DNA of 34,929 nucleotides, from the NCBI GenBank assembly GCA_016930795.1, contig JAFGFY010000007.1, positions 1 through 34,929 of the forward strand, written 5' to 3'. The notes under the pieces were generated by a model that was not told the DNA's origin, made no database searches, and saw nothing but the letters and a program-made list of their open reading frames with translations. Both the position numbers and the translations under genes were made by a program. The DNA comes from Deltaproteobacteria bacterium (lineage in GTDB: Bacteria > Desulfobacterota > DSM-4660 > Desulfatiglandales > HGW-15). This document shows, one piece after another, positions 16,030 to 24,318 of this stretch. The stretch's first letter is position 1; every line of letters starts with the position of its first letter.

Positions 16030-16875
16030 CTAGGCTTCCTGGGAGAGCTTGCATTCGTGTGTATACTTTTCATGGGCTCGCTTTTCTTCATTCTTATAGG
16101 CATCGAGCCGTTGGGCCAGTTCGTCAAAGTCCACCTGATGACCATCAAATTCGGGGCCGTCCACACAGGCAAATCGGGTCTTTCCTCCTACGCTCACGCG
16201 ACAGCACCCACACATACCTGTCCCATCCACCATAATGGCGTTCAGGCTCACCAGAGTCTTGACGTGGTAATCAGCCGTTAATTTGGTCACAAATTTCATC
16301 ATAGGCACTGGACCGATTCCCACAACCAGGTCCACATTGTCTCTTTCCAGGATATCTTTTAGCACATCCGTCACAAAACCATGGTGGCCGTAGGATCCAT
16401 CATCCGTGCACACATGGAGTTCATGGGATGCAGCCTTCATCTTGTCCTCCAAAATGAGAAGATCCTTGGTTCTCGCTCCAATGATGGCTGCGACATTGTT
16501 CCCGAGTTCCTTCAAACCACGGGTTATGGGATATAAAACGGCGACCCCTGTGCCTCCACCCACGCAGACAACATTCCCCAGTTTTTCAAGGTGAGTCGGT
16601 TGGCCCAAAGGGCCAATGACGTCTTGGTAGTGATCTCCCACCTGCAGGCTTTTAAAGAGAGCCGTGGACTTGCCGACAACCTGATAGATAACCGTAACAG
16701 TTCCCTTTTTGACGTTGGTGTCGGCCATTGTCAGTGGGATGCGCTCTCCCTGTTCATTCGCTTTGAGGATAACAAATTGGCCTGGTTTTGCCTTCTTGGC
16801 GATTTGGGGGGCATTTATTTCGTTCATCACTACTGTCCCATCCGCCATTTCTTCCCGCTTTAGAATTTCAAACAT
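16030..16875 (-). CDS. nfnA: NfnA-type subunit: FAD/NAD(H) and [2Fe-2S] protein
   Basis: This is a 281-residue ferredoxin-NADP+ reductase-like protein of the PyrK/sulfide dehydrogenase group. The FAD motif is RIPLTMAD (about 45-52), the NAD-binding loop is VCVGGGTGVAVLYP (about 103-116), and cysteines 222, 224, 225 and 237 (MCGCCRVSVGG...ACVDGPEFDGH) can hold a [2Fe-2S] cluster. It precedes nfnB by 63 bases, the gene order known for NfnAB. The ATG follows GGAGG with six bases between. Alternatives are a sulfide dehydrogenase SudB or a dihydroorotate dehydrogenase electron-transfer subunit; no pyrD is nearby. The gene may continue the panB-panE transcript, with a 188-base gap. Confidence 0.87.
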   Translation of the reverse strand: MFEILKREEMADGTVVMNEINAPQIAKKAKPGQFVILKANEQGERIPLTMADTNVKKGTVTVIYQVVGKSTALFKSLQVGDHYQDVIGPLGQPTHLEKLGNVVCVGGGTGVAVLYPITRGLKELGNNVAAIIGARTKDLLILEDKMKAASHELHVCTDDGSYGHHGFVTDVLKDILERDNVDLVVGIGPVPMMKFVTKLTADYHVKTLVSLNAIMVDGTGMCGCCRVSVGGKTRFACVDGPEFDGHQVDFDELAQRLDAYKNEEKRAHEKYTHECKLSQEA

Positions 16876-17063
16876 TGCGAACCTCCGTGATGTGGTATTG
16901 ACTGACTCAAAAAAGATCCCGCCTCACGTTTAAGTCTTCTTGATGTGCCTTCCCATTGCTGACTTTTTTTGTGGGTATGTCAGTCCAGGTGATTTGAAGG
17001 GAGAACTTACCAGAAGAGAATCGCCCCTGTCAAAAGAATTTTTTCACAAATGGCAGTGAAATC

Positions 17064-18005
17064 TCAGGCAACCAGAGTTTCACCTATTACTCTTTCCGCG
17101 TACGAATCCTGGATGGCCTGTACCAGTGAAGTAAGGGTGAAGTTTACAGGTGTAGGAATGTTCATCGCTTTACCCTCCCGCACAATGGCGCCATTTATTG
17201 CGTCGATTTCAGTCTGTCTCCGTTTCAGGACATCCTGAAGCATAGAGGCGACATTTACCGCCGTAGCGTGACATACTTCAATGACACGGGCCAAGGGGTC
17301 TGGATAAGGGAGATCTACCCCTTTGGCTCGGGCCACGGCGACGGCCTCCTTGACGGCCTCTTCCATGACCATGCGGGTGCCGGGCAAATCGGGAAGACGG
17401 CCATTTTTCAACCTCGTGATGGCAGTCAGCGGGTTGATACCGACATTAACGATCAGTTTTCCCCAGATCAGATCGTTTACGTGATCTGCGGATTTGCTAT
17501 TGAATCCGGCCCGATTAAAGGCGGAAACAAGCTTTTCTGCCGGACCATTCGGGTCCCTGCCGGGGCCGACAATAGTCTCTCCCTGACCCGCGTGTCTAAT
17601 CTCTCCTGTACCCAGAAGAGTCGATCCTTCGGCCGTCACACCACCCAATACTCTCTCTTCCCCGAAGATCTCCTGTAAGATCTCCACGTTGCCGAGGCCG
17701 TTTTGGAGTGTTACCAACACCGTCTGGGGGCCTATCCCTTGCTTGATAGCCTGGGCGGCATCCCGTGTCTTATAGGATTTGACGCATATAAGAACCAGAT
17801 CAGGTTCCGAAGGAAAAGTGCCTGACACCGTAGGCACCTTGATTCTATATTTCTCACTCAACCCATGGATGAGTATACCCTGATCGTTGATTCGTCTCGC
17901 CCTTTCCTCAATATAGTCCAGTAAGGTCACATCATAACCCGCTTTTTTCAAACGGGCGGCAAATAGGCAGCCCATGGCCCCCGGGCCGACAACCAAGAAA
18001 TGCAT
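17064..18005 (-). CDS. panE: 2-dehydropantoate 2-reductase (ketopantoate reductase)
   Basis: PanE reduces ketopantoate to pantoate with NADPH, the second step of pantothenate (vitamin B5, coenzyme A) synthesis. The 313 residues open with the Rossmann motif VVGPGAMGCLFAARL. The nucleotide-domain segment DLVLICVKSYKT follows, then QNGLGNVE and the catalytic segment WGKLIVNVGINPLTAI, where Lys183 is the likely acid/base. The ATG at 18005 follows GGAGGG by eight bases. It is 35 bases behind panB, which makes the preceding metabolite, so the assignment as ketopantoate reductase rather than another family member is well supported by context. Confidence 0.94.
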   Translation of the reverse strand: MHFLVVGPGAMGCLFAARLKKAGYDVTLLDYIEERARRINDQGILIHGLSEKYRIKVPTVSGTFPSEPDLVLICVKSYKTRDAAQAIKQGIGPQTVLVTLQNGLGNVEILQEIFGEERVLGGVTAEGSTLLGTGEIRHAGQGETIVGPGRDPNGPAEKLVSAFNRAGFNSKSADHVNDLIWGKLIVNVGINPLTAITRLKNGRLPDLPGTRMVMEEAVKEAVAVARAKGVDLPYPDPLARVIEVCHATAVNVASMLQDVLKRRQTEIDAINGAIVREGKAMNIPTPVNFTLTSLVQAIQDSYAERVIGETLVA

Positions 18006-18040
18006 GAAGTTTTCCCTCCGTCTCTACAAAAACGTTAGAC

Positions 18041-18874
18041 TTATATCTTCTCTGCTTCTTCCGGTTTCATGGTGAAAATATGCTCCGGCCCCGGAAAAGC
18101 GCCTTTTTCCACGTCGCTCTTAAATTGAACAAGGGCCTCTTTAATCTGTGGTGAGAGATTGATGTACTGCTTGACGAACTTCGGAGTGAACCTCTCAAAG
18201 AGTCCCACCAGGTCATGGTAAACGAGGACTTGACCGTCGCAGTCCTTGCCCGCGCCGATCCCAATGGTTGGGATATTCAATTCCCTTGTAATACGAGCCG
18301 CTACAAGATCCGGAATACATTCCATCACGATCATAAAGGCGCCCGCCTCTTCAAGATCCTTGGCCGATTTCTCGAGTTGCTGAGCGCTTTTCGCATCTTT
18401 GGCCTGGACCTTGAAGCCGCTCAATTTGGTCGCAGTCTGAGGTGTGAGTCCTATGTGTCCACAGACCGGGATCCCCGCTGTGACAATAGCCTTTACAACA
18501 GAGGCCATTTCACTTCCCCCTTCAAGCTTGACACTATCACAGGCCCCTTCTTTCATAAATCGCCCAGCGTTTTCTATGGCCTGCTCTACGCTGACTTGGT
18601 ACGACATGAAAGGCATATCACCGATAATAAAGCTGCAATGGACCCCTCTGCTGACTGCTTTACAGTGGTGGATCATCTCATCCATGGTCACGGGAACCGT
18701 TGAATCATATCCCAGCATCACCATACCGAGAGAATCCCCCACAAGAATCGTGTCGATCTCGGCCTGGTCCACGAGACTCCCTGTCGGGTAGTCATAGGCC
18801 GTCATCATGGTAATCTTCTCTCCTGCCATTTTTTTCTGCTGTAACTCCGCGATCGTGACTTTCTTTCTCTCCAT
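18041..18874 (-). CDS. panB: 3-methyl-2-oxobutanoate hydroxymethyltransferase
   Basis: PanB transfers a hydroxymethyl group from methylenetetrahydrofolate to 2-oxoisovalerate to give ketopantoate. The 277 residues show the family blocks MMTAYDYPTGSLVDQAEID, VGDSLGMVMLGYDSTVPV (metal-binding Asp), HCKAVSRG, GHIGLTPQ and IGIGAGKDCDGQVLVYHDL. The TIM-barrel length is normal. The ATG follows AAGGAGG by seven bases, one of the strongest ribosome sites in the window. It is the first gene of the minus-strand group panB-panE, possibly continuing into nfnAB, and has its own promoter 35 bases upstream. Confidence 0.96.
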   Translation of the reverse strand: MERKKVTIAELQQKKMAGEKITMMTAYDYPTGSLVDQAEIDTILVGDSLGMVMLGYDSTVPVTMDEMIHHCKAVSRGVHCSFIIGDMPFMSYQVSVEQAIENAGRFMKEGACDSVKLEGGSEMASVVKAIVTAGIPVCGHIGLTPQTATKLSGFKVQAKDAKSAQQLEKSAKDLEEAGAFMIVMECIPDLVAARITRELNIPTIGIGAGKDCDGQVLVYHDLVGLFERFTPKFVKQYINLSPQIKEALVQFKSDVEKGAFPGPEHIFTMKPEEAEKI

Positions 18875-18908
18875 TTCAAACCTCCTTTTAGTCCGGGGCT
18901 TCCCTTAG

Positions 18909-18936
18909 ATTATACCCCTATCCCCTATAGACTCAA
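18909..18936 (-). promoter_or_regulatory. Sigma70 promoter upstream of panB
   Basis: On the minus strand TTGAGT (complement of 18931-18936) and a perfect TATAAT (complement of 18909-18914) are separated by 16 bases. It lies 35 bases from the panB ATG and is the only clear promoter for the pan/nfn group. Confidence 0.65.
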
Positions 18937-18990
18937 AGATAAACAGACATAAGGCTATAGAACCACGCCCCTGAGGTGCAGCACCGTAAG

Positions 18991-19036
18991 GCTTTTCTCC
19001 TCAATATACTCACTTGTGAGATAACGTAAGAAAAGC
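18991..19036 (+). promoter_or_regulatory. Hairpin-forming segment in the 18.9-19.4 kb intergenic region
   Basis: GCTTTTCT at 18991-18998 pairs with its complement at 19029-19036, and CTCAC/GTGAG forms a small inner stem around 19009-19020. The hairpin lies just ahead of an AGGGAG sequence and a 70-codon frame. It could be a regulatory leader, or nothing. The rest of 18937-19370 shows no recognised feature. Confidence 0.25.
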
Positions 19037-19048
19037 GTAGGGAGAAAG

Positions 19049-19261
19049 ATGTGCTCGACTCTTTTCCCGTCCCGGTCATCATTTGTTGAAGATCCAGGCG
19101 GTGTCACACATATCATTCACATTGGATTTGATCCGAGGAAGGTCTTTGGTTCCATGTCCCTCAACAGGATCATGTTCCATCCTGACCATGGTCCACTTAT
19201 ACAAAATTCGGATAAATATGTCAAGTTGAAGATTATGTTTGATATACTGAGAAAAACATAA
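19049..19261 (+). CDS. Doubtful small ORF, 70 aa, with good ribosome site
   Basis: The ATG at 19049 follows AGGGAG with four or five bases between, which is unusually good for a chance frame. The peptide (start MCSTLFPSRSSFVEDPGG) matches no family I know and has no membrane segment or repeat. It lies in the otherwise empty region between panB and the zinc-ribbon gene, in the same direction as the latter. It may be a real small protein or a spurious frame. Confidence 0.25.
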   Translation: MCSTLFPSRSSFVEDPGGVTHIIHIGFDPRKVFGSMSLNRIMFHPDHGPLIQNSDKYVKLKIMFDILRKT

Positions 19262-19370
19262 TATAATTAATAGTTACATTCCTTTTTGTACACATCTACT
19301 TGCTGGTGGAAAACCGCCTTGATATAAAATTGGATTCCTAGAGAGAAGAAACTACACATGAAGGATTCAT

Positions 19371-20804
19371 ATGGAGATATCTTGCCATTATCATCCCACC
19401 AAACCGGCCCAGTGGGTTTGCCCGAACTGTGAGGTCAATTACTGTGGGGATTGTATTGAGACACGAGTTATCAATCAATATGGAAAAAACAAGGTCTATC
19501 ATTTTTGCCCTTCATGCAATGTTAATGCGGAGAGAATAGCATTTGAAGATACAGTCATCCCTTTTTGGAACAGGCTTCCGCAGTTCTTTGCCTACCCGCT
19601 TCATCTTCGCCCCCTTGGGCTGATCATCGTTCTTAACATCGCCTCTCTCATTTTCTCAAAATTTTGGTTGTTCGGCTTTTGGGGCAGTCTATTCGTTACG
19701 GTCATCTTTTTTAAATATGCCTTTGCTTCCCTGAGAAACACGGCGAATGGAGATCTTTCTCCACCGAGAATAGACTCCAACCTTGTGTTCGAAGATTTCT
19801 CGATTGTCATCAAGCAGGCCTTGATTCTTGTTGTCTTGGCTTTTGTTTTCGTGAAGATCACTCAAATGGGCGGCATCTTTATTGGAGGCGTATTCCTCTG
19901 TTTCGTGATCTTATTTTTTCCCGCGATGGTGATCGTACTGGTGGGCACGGAAAGCCTATTACAATCGATTAACCCGTTGCTCTTTGTGGGAATGGCCTGG
20001 CGAATAGGGTGGAGCTATCTGTTGATGTATTTCTTTCTTATCCTTTTAGCTGGTGCCCCGGCCGTGATTGGGCGGTATATAACGAGCTTTCTCTCTCCTA
20101 CCTTCTATGAGTTCTTAACCGATGTGGTGGAGAGCTACTATATGATCATATCCTATCATTTGATGGGGTATGTGATTTTCCAATACCACGAAGAGATCGG
20201 TTACCATGTAGATTTTTCATACGAAGAACTATCTTCAAAAGAAGAACCTACGGAAAAAGGTGAGTCGGGCATACTCCTCAGCCAGGTCGACCGACTGATC
20301 AAAGAGGGGAAGCTGGATGACGCCATTCTACTGATAAAGAGTGAGACACATGGGGTGATTTCAGACCTGAATCTGGCCGAACGCTATTATAATCTTCTCA
20401 AGGTTAGGGAAGAGTTTTCGGATATGCTGGAACAGGGAAAGGTCTATTTGGACTTGCTGGCAAAAGGAAATCAAAAGGAGAAGCTAAACGAAGTCTATTC
20501 AGAATGCGTTTCCCGTGATGAGAAGTTTTCACCAGAACCCGCTACCCTCATCAAGGTGGCCAGTAGCCTGAATGAGTCGGGAAGACCCAAAGAATCCATC
20601 AAGGCGTACAATCGGTTTGTCAAGGCAAACCCTGAAAACCCTCTGGTTCCGAAGGCCTATTTCCTCGTTTCAAATATCTTTAATGAAAAACTGAACGATC
20701 CCGGTAGGGCTGCGCGTATTCTCAAAGGTGTGATTAAGAAGTACCCAAACCATGACCTTATTCCCCACATCGAGAGGTATCTGAGCCAGATCAAGGTGTC
20801 TTAG
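19371..20804 (+). CDS. Zinc-ribbon multi-spanning membrane protein with C-terminal helical repeats
   Basis: This 477-residue protein has three parts. Residues 1-52 form a B-box-like zinc-binding module with Cys5, His8, CPNC, YCGDC and FCPSC. Residues about 75-275 hold around five or six hydrophobic segments (for example LGLIIVLNIASLIF, ALILVVLAFVFV, GIFIGGVFLCFVILFF, YLLMYFFLILLAGAP). Residues about 295-475 are TPR-like helical repeats ending near KKYPNHDLIPHIERYL. That last domain is recognisably similar to the C-terminus of the convergent rhomboid gene next door (shared KLxxVY, SPxxLxxxAS, ES, KYP positions). GAAGGA precedes the ATG by five bases. Function unknown; a membrane assembly or quality-control role is only a guess. 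Its stop overlaps the rhomboid stop by four bases. Confidence 0.85.
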   Translation: MEISCHYHPTKPAQWVCPNCEVNYCGDCIETRVINQYGKNKVYHFCPSCNVNAERIAFEDTVIPFWNRLPQFFAYPLHLRPLGLIIVLNIASLIFSKFWLFGFWGSLFVTVIFFKYAFASLRNTANGDLSPPRIDSNLVFEDFSIVIKQALILVVLAFVFVKITQMGGIFIGGVFLCFVILFFPAMVIVLVGTESLLQSINPLLFVGMAWRIGWSYLLMYFFLILLAGAPAVIGRYITSFLSPTFYEFLTDVVESYYMIISYHLMGYVIFQYHEEIGYHVDFSYEELSSKEEPTEKGESGILLSQVDRLIKEGKLDDAILLIKSETHGVISDLNLAERYYNLLKVREEFSDMLEQGKVYLDLLAKGNQKEKLNEVYSECVSRDEKFSPEPATLIKVASSLNESGRPKESIKAYNRFVKANPENPLVPKAYFLVSNIFNEKLNDPGRAARILKGVIKKYPNHDLIPHIERYLSQIKVS

Positions 20805-22276
20805 CCTAGAGTCTTTAATAGACGTCTCGCGATCAGAGACTCTGGTGATTGGGGGTATTTTCGAACAATGATTGCCAAACAGTTCTTCCCTTTGTCTTTC
20901 ATCCCTTTTTTAAGATAGGCTTGTGCCAGCTTCAGTATGCTGGTGGGAAGCTTTTGAAATTCGGGCCGGCTTTTCAGAAGAAGCGCTATGATTCTCTCTG
21001 ATTCTTCTATATATCCATGTGCTGAGAAGGTAGAGGCCAGCTGGAGCAGGAGGTCAGGGCTGAGCCTCAGTCTCTTTGAAATCGCTTGGTATTCTTTGTA
21101 CACCATATGGAGTTTTTCGTAGGCTTGATCGTCTTTTATGAGTCGGAGAAACAATCTGGACGCGGTTATATGAAAAATTTCATTTTCCGGATTCAGCTTG
21201 TCGATATTGAAAAGATGTGTCAAGGCACTAAGGTTGTTCGGGTCGATCTTGAGGACTTCTTCCAAAAGAGGCCGGGCACTCTGCATATCCAACCGTGAAA
21301 GAGACTCCATCGCCTCTTCCAGTAGAGGCGCGATCTTCTCCTTTGGATCCTCCGTGAATACCTCGTTACTCACCAGCCCGAGGAATCTCAGGTCGACATA
21401 ACCCAGAACGGCGCCGCTTATCAGGCCACCGATATGTGCCACATAAGCGACCTGGCTGACGCTGCCAAACAATAACTGATAGAATTCCTGTCCAATCCAA
21501 ATGGGCAGGAGAAGGATTGCCGGCACTTTGGTATAATTGAAATAGAAGATCACTATCGAGTAGAAAACTCTTATCTTCTTTTTTCCATACAACACTGTGT
21601 AGGCGCCCATGAGCCCGGAGATGGCACCGGAAGCACCCACAAGAGGCATTTGGCTATTCGCATAGACCAAACCAAACAAGAGAGCCGAAAGGAACCCCGT
21701 CAAGAGATAAAGTGAAGTATAAAATAACCTTCCACAACCCAATTCAAGCACACACCCAACCAGCCAGAGGAAGATCATGTTTCCAAGAAGATGCGCAAAG
21801 CCTCCGTGGAGAAACATGTGGGTGAAGGGGGTTATGAGATTATTTTCCATGGGTCTATGCCCATACTTTTGTATTACCATCTTGGAGATAATCCCCTCAT
21901 ATTCTCTTCGAAGGTTTTTCCATTCAGCATACTGCTGATCTGTTGGTGCGATGATTTCGTCTTTTATCAGTCTATTCATGAAGACGTCGTCTTGCTGCAT
22001 TCTCGCCCAAAGACGCATCATGGCATCTTTATTTAATTCCCCTTGGGTTAGGGCCGCATCTTTTTCACCAGATGCGGTTTTCAAGTAGGCCTGGTATTTT
22101 GAAGTCTCGATTTTTCCAAGTCCCGACTCAAAATAGAAATGTATAGCCCGAGAATACACCTCCCCATCATCTGATTGAAGACCAAAGTAGACAAAGCAGT
22201 TGACCAGAATAATGGCAATGGTGATTAAAGGGGGATTTCTTATACTGATTTTACCGGTAAGGGGGATGATGAGCAT
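20801..22276 (-). CDS. Rhomboid-family intramembrane serine protease with C-terminal helical repeats
   Basis: This is a 491-residue rhomboid. TM1 (about 17-33) is followed by a long ~110-residue loop, then FTHMFLHGGFAHLLGNM (His157, His162, Asn166), the catalytic serine motif GASGAISG (Ser216) and the catalytic histidine in AHIGGLISGAVLG (His281). The dyad and supporting residues are intact, so proteolysis within membranes is expected. Residues about 310-490 are TPR-like repeats, cytoplasmic by prediction, homologous to those of the neighbouring zinc-ribbon protein. AGGA lies five bases before the ATG, and a good promoter is 60-90 bases upstream. The two genes converge and overlap by four bases. 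Substrates are unknown; the neighbour may be a partner (inference). Confidence 0.93.
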   Translation of the reverse strand: MLIIPLTGKISIRNPPLITIAIILVNCFVYFGLQSDDGEVYSRAIHFYFESGLGKIETSKYQAYLKTASGEKDAALTQGELNKDAMMRLWARMQQDDVFMNRLIKDEIIAPTDQQYAEWKNLRREYEGIISKMVIQKYGHRPMENNLITPFTHMFLHGGFAHLLGNMIFLWLVGCVLELGCGRLFYTSLYLLTGFLSALLFGLVYANSQMPLVGASGAISGLMGAYTVLYGKKKIRVFYSIVIFYFNYTKVPAILLLPIWIGQEFYQLLFGSVSQVAYVAHIGGLISGAVLGYVDLRFLGLVSNEVFTEDPKEKIAPLLEEAMESLSRLDMQSARPLLEEVLKIDPNNLSALTHLFNIDKLNPENEIFHITASRLFLRLIKDDQAYEKLHMVYKEYQAISKRLRLSPDLLLQLASTFSAHGYIEESERIIALLLKSRPEFQKLPTSILKLAQAYLKKGMKDKGKNCLAIIVRKYPQSPESLIARRLLKTLG

Positions 22277-22335
22277 GACAATCCTATTGTCTCAATATCT
22301 GCTTTCAGGGTCGTTTTCTAGATCGTATTTGTTGC

Positions 22336-22364
22336 ATTATATCGATCAGACTAAAAACGGACAA
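22336..22364 (-). promoter_or_regulatory. Sigma70 promoter upstream of the rhomboid gene
   Basis: On the minus strand TTGTCC (complement of 22359-22364) and TATAAT (complement of 22336-22341) are separated by 17 bases, 60 bases before the rhomboid ATG. The -10 is perfect and the -35 has four of six consensus bases. Confidence 0.6.
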
Positions 22365-22510
22365 CCCTATAAGGGAGGTCCAATAACGTTTTTCATGGGG
22401 CACATGGAGCCATTGGGCAATGAGATCCGGCCTCATGAGGATGAGGGTTACACTCTGGCAAGGGGATAAAAACTAACAAAAGCATTGCGATAATCATGGC
22501 CCATGAACTG

Positions 22511-22666
22511 TTATGAGTCGGTTTTTTCACTATAGCCTCTCTTCAGCATCATGTCGACTGTCAACTCGATGGTGTGAAAATCTCTTTTTATTAACGCATT
22601 CATTTCCCCAAGAAACGCATTGGTTTCATTGAGTTGTGAACTAAACCCATCGCTTATAACAGACAA
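22511..22666 (-). CDS. Doubtful small ORF, 51 aa, TTG start
   Basis: A minus-strand frame from TTG at 22666 to TAA at 22511 reads 51 residues (LSVISDGFSSQLNETNAF at the start, ending KRGYSEKTDS) with an amphipathic helical look. AAGGGG lies seven bases before the TTG. The frame is open only 14 codons further upstream to a TGA. It could be a small gene or the tail of a decayed one. The surrounding bases 22365-22510 and 22667-22849 show nothing else that I can name. Confidence 0.2.
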   Translation of the reverse strand: MSVISDGFSSQLNETNAFLGEMNALIKRDFHTIELTVDMMLKRGYSEKTDS

Positions 22667-22849
22667 GCCTCTGCCCCTTGAGTCCCCTTCAAGGAGGCTT
22701 CTAGGACCTCACTCTTGATCATGACTGTCCGAAACGCAGGATACCTTACGTATCTGTCAATGGGAGTTGCTTTCAGGTCGGAAATATGTATACTTTTCCT
22801 TATATGATGAAAAATAATCAGGGCGGAAAAGGTTTTTTTAAGGCCTGTT

Positions 22850-24220
22850 ATGAAGAGGATATCCAGAAGAGATTTTATCAAACATAGCCTGATTGCGGGG
22901 ACAAGTACCATGGCCCTCCCCGCGGTGCTGAAATCAAATGGAGCCTCTCCTCATGACCCTGAAAAACCGGACAAATTTCTTCTCTGTCCTCCCTATTTAG
23001 GGTGCCCCACCCGTTCTTCAATCCTCTTGAACCTGGTCTCGGGAGAAAAGGCTATTGAGTGCCATATCCGCTTTGGCGGAACCAAAGACGTTGCAGAAGA
23101 GGAATGGCAACAATCCGAAGGAATATCCATGGGGCCCCTTACGGTTCGACAAATCCGTTTGGAGCAATTGAAACCTGACACAGAATACAAATATCAGTTT
23201 TTCGCCCGCTTCAAAGGACAATCAGAGTTTCATATGCTTATGGAGAACTGCTTTCGAACCCAGAGAACCACTCCCTCTGCCTTTTCTTTCGCCCTGTTTT
23301 CCGATTCCCATATCTATCCTGAGGCCCCGCGTAGATATCGGGTCCTCAGCGAGGTCACCCAGTCCATCTTGGCCCGAAGACCCGATCTATCCCTTATGCT
23401 CGGTGATAATATCCAGACATTCACTTCCCATGGCGGGCCCATGATTGAAAAGAGATACGGCCGTATCCTCTATGCCCAACTGCGCCATGCCCTGGGGAGC
23501 CTTCCATCGTCAGTCCCCCTTTTCAACACCATCGGCAACTGGGAGGGGGAAAACGGTTGGCACCCTGAACGGGAGCGCGGTTGGGCACGCCAGGCACGGA
23601 TGACCTGGATTCCCACTCCCGATTCGGAGACTTATCCTGATGGGGGGAGTCAATTCGGGGACTATTACGGCTTTAACTGGGGGGATGTTCTTTTCCTTGT
23701 ATTGAATGTCACCGGGTATACTTCTTCAGATCATACTATTCAATCCCCCATCGGGCGATCGGATGACTGGACATTGGGAGAGATTCAGAAACAGTGGCTC
23801 CACAAGAGGCTCTCAACATCCAGGGCGAAATGGAAATTTCTGTTTCTCCATCACACTGTGGGGGGGAAGGCGGGGGATGACCTCAACTCTCGTTATGGAA
23901 GGGGAGGGGGGCGTGCCGCGTATACAGGCGAGCAGGCCCTAATTCATGAATGGATGAAGACATATGGCGTTCAAGCCCTTTTTTATGGACACGATCACGT
24001 GTTTACGGATATCCCGATGGAGGGCATCCATTATGTCTGTGTGGGTAGCGCCGGGGCTCCATGGAAGTTTACGGAGGAAGAAACCGGATATAGAACCTTC
24101 TGGACGCCCTCAGGATATACATGGGTGGATGTCCGTGAGACGCGGGTGAAAATCTCTTTCATCGGCACGGATATTCCAGGATCCGAGGAGCAGGTCCTTC
24201 ACAGTTTTGAGATCTCCTAA
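22850..24220 (+). CDS. Tat-exported metallophosphoesterase, purple-acid-phosphatase-like
   Basis: The N-terminus SRRDFIKHSLIAGTSTMALPAV is a twin-arginine signal, so the folded enzyme should be exported to the periplasm. Residues about 50-140 look like a fibronectin-III-like domain (LKPDTEYKYQFFARF), as in purple acid phosphatases. The calcineurin-like core shows SDSH (Asp152, His154), GDN (185-187), HHT (334-335) and GHDH (380-383). The third motif, normally GNHE, reads GNWE (Trp231), so the histidine used in catalysis is replaced while the metal-binding Asn is kept. Phosphatase activity is thus uncertain. AAGG lies six bases before the ATG. No neighbour suggests a substrate. Confidence 0.88.
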   Translation: MKRISRRDFIKHSLIAGTSTMALPAVLKSNGASPHDPEKPDKFLLCPPYLGCPTRSSILLNLVSGEKAIECHIRFGGTKDVAEEEWQQSEGISMGPLTVRQIRLEQLKPDTEYKYQFFARFKGQSEFHMLMENCFRTQRTTPSAFSFALFSDSHIYPEAPRRYRVLSEVTQSILARRPDLSLMLGDNIQTFTSHGGPMIEKRYGRILYAQLRHALGSLPSSVPLFNTIGNWEGENGWHPERERGWARQARMTWIPTPDSETYPDGGSQFGDYYGFNWGDVLFLVLNVTGYTSSDHTIQSPIGRSDDWTLGEIQKQWLHKRLSTSRAKWKFLFLHHTVGGKAGDDLNSRYGRGGGRAAYTGEQALIHEWMKTYGVQALFYGHDHVFTDIPMEGIHYVCVGSAGAPWKFTEEETGYRTFWTPSGYTWVDVRETRVKISFIGTDIPGSEEQVLHSFEIS

Positions 24221-24318
24221 AACTCAAGGTTTCTAAAAGATTTCGCGAGGACGGGCTTCGCAGGAATGATGGGAAAGCGATTCTTATGAACGCGACATCG
24301 TCGCATTGTGATGCTATT

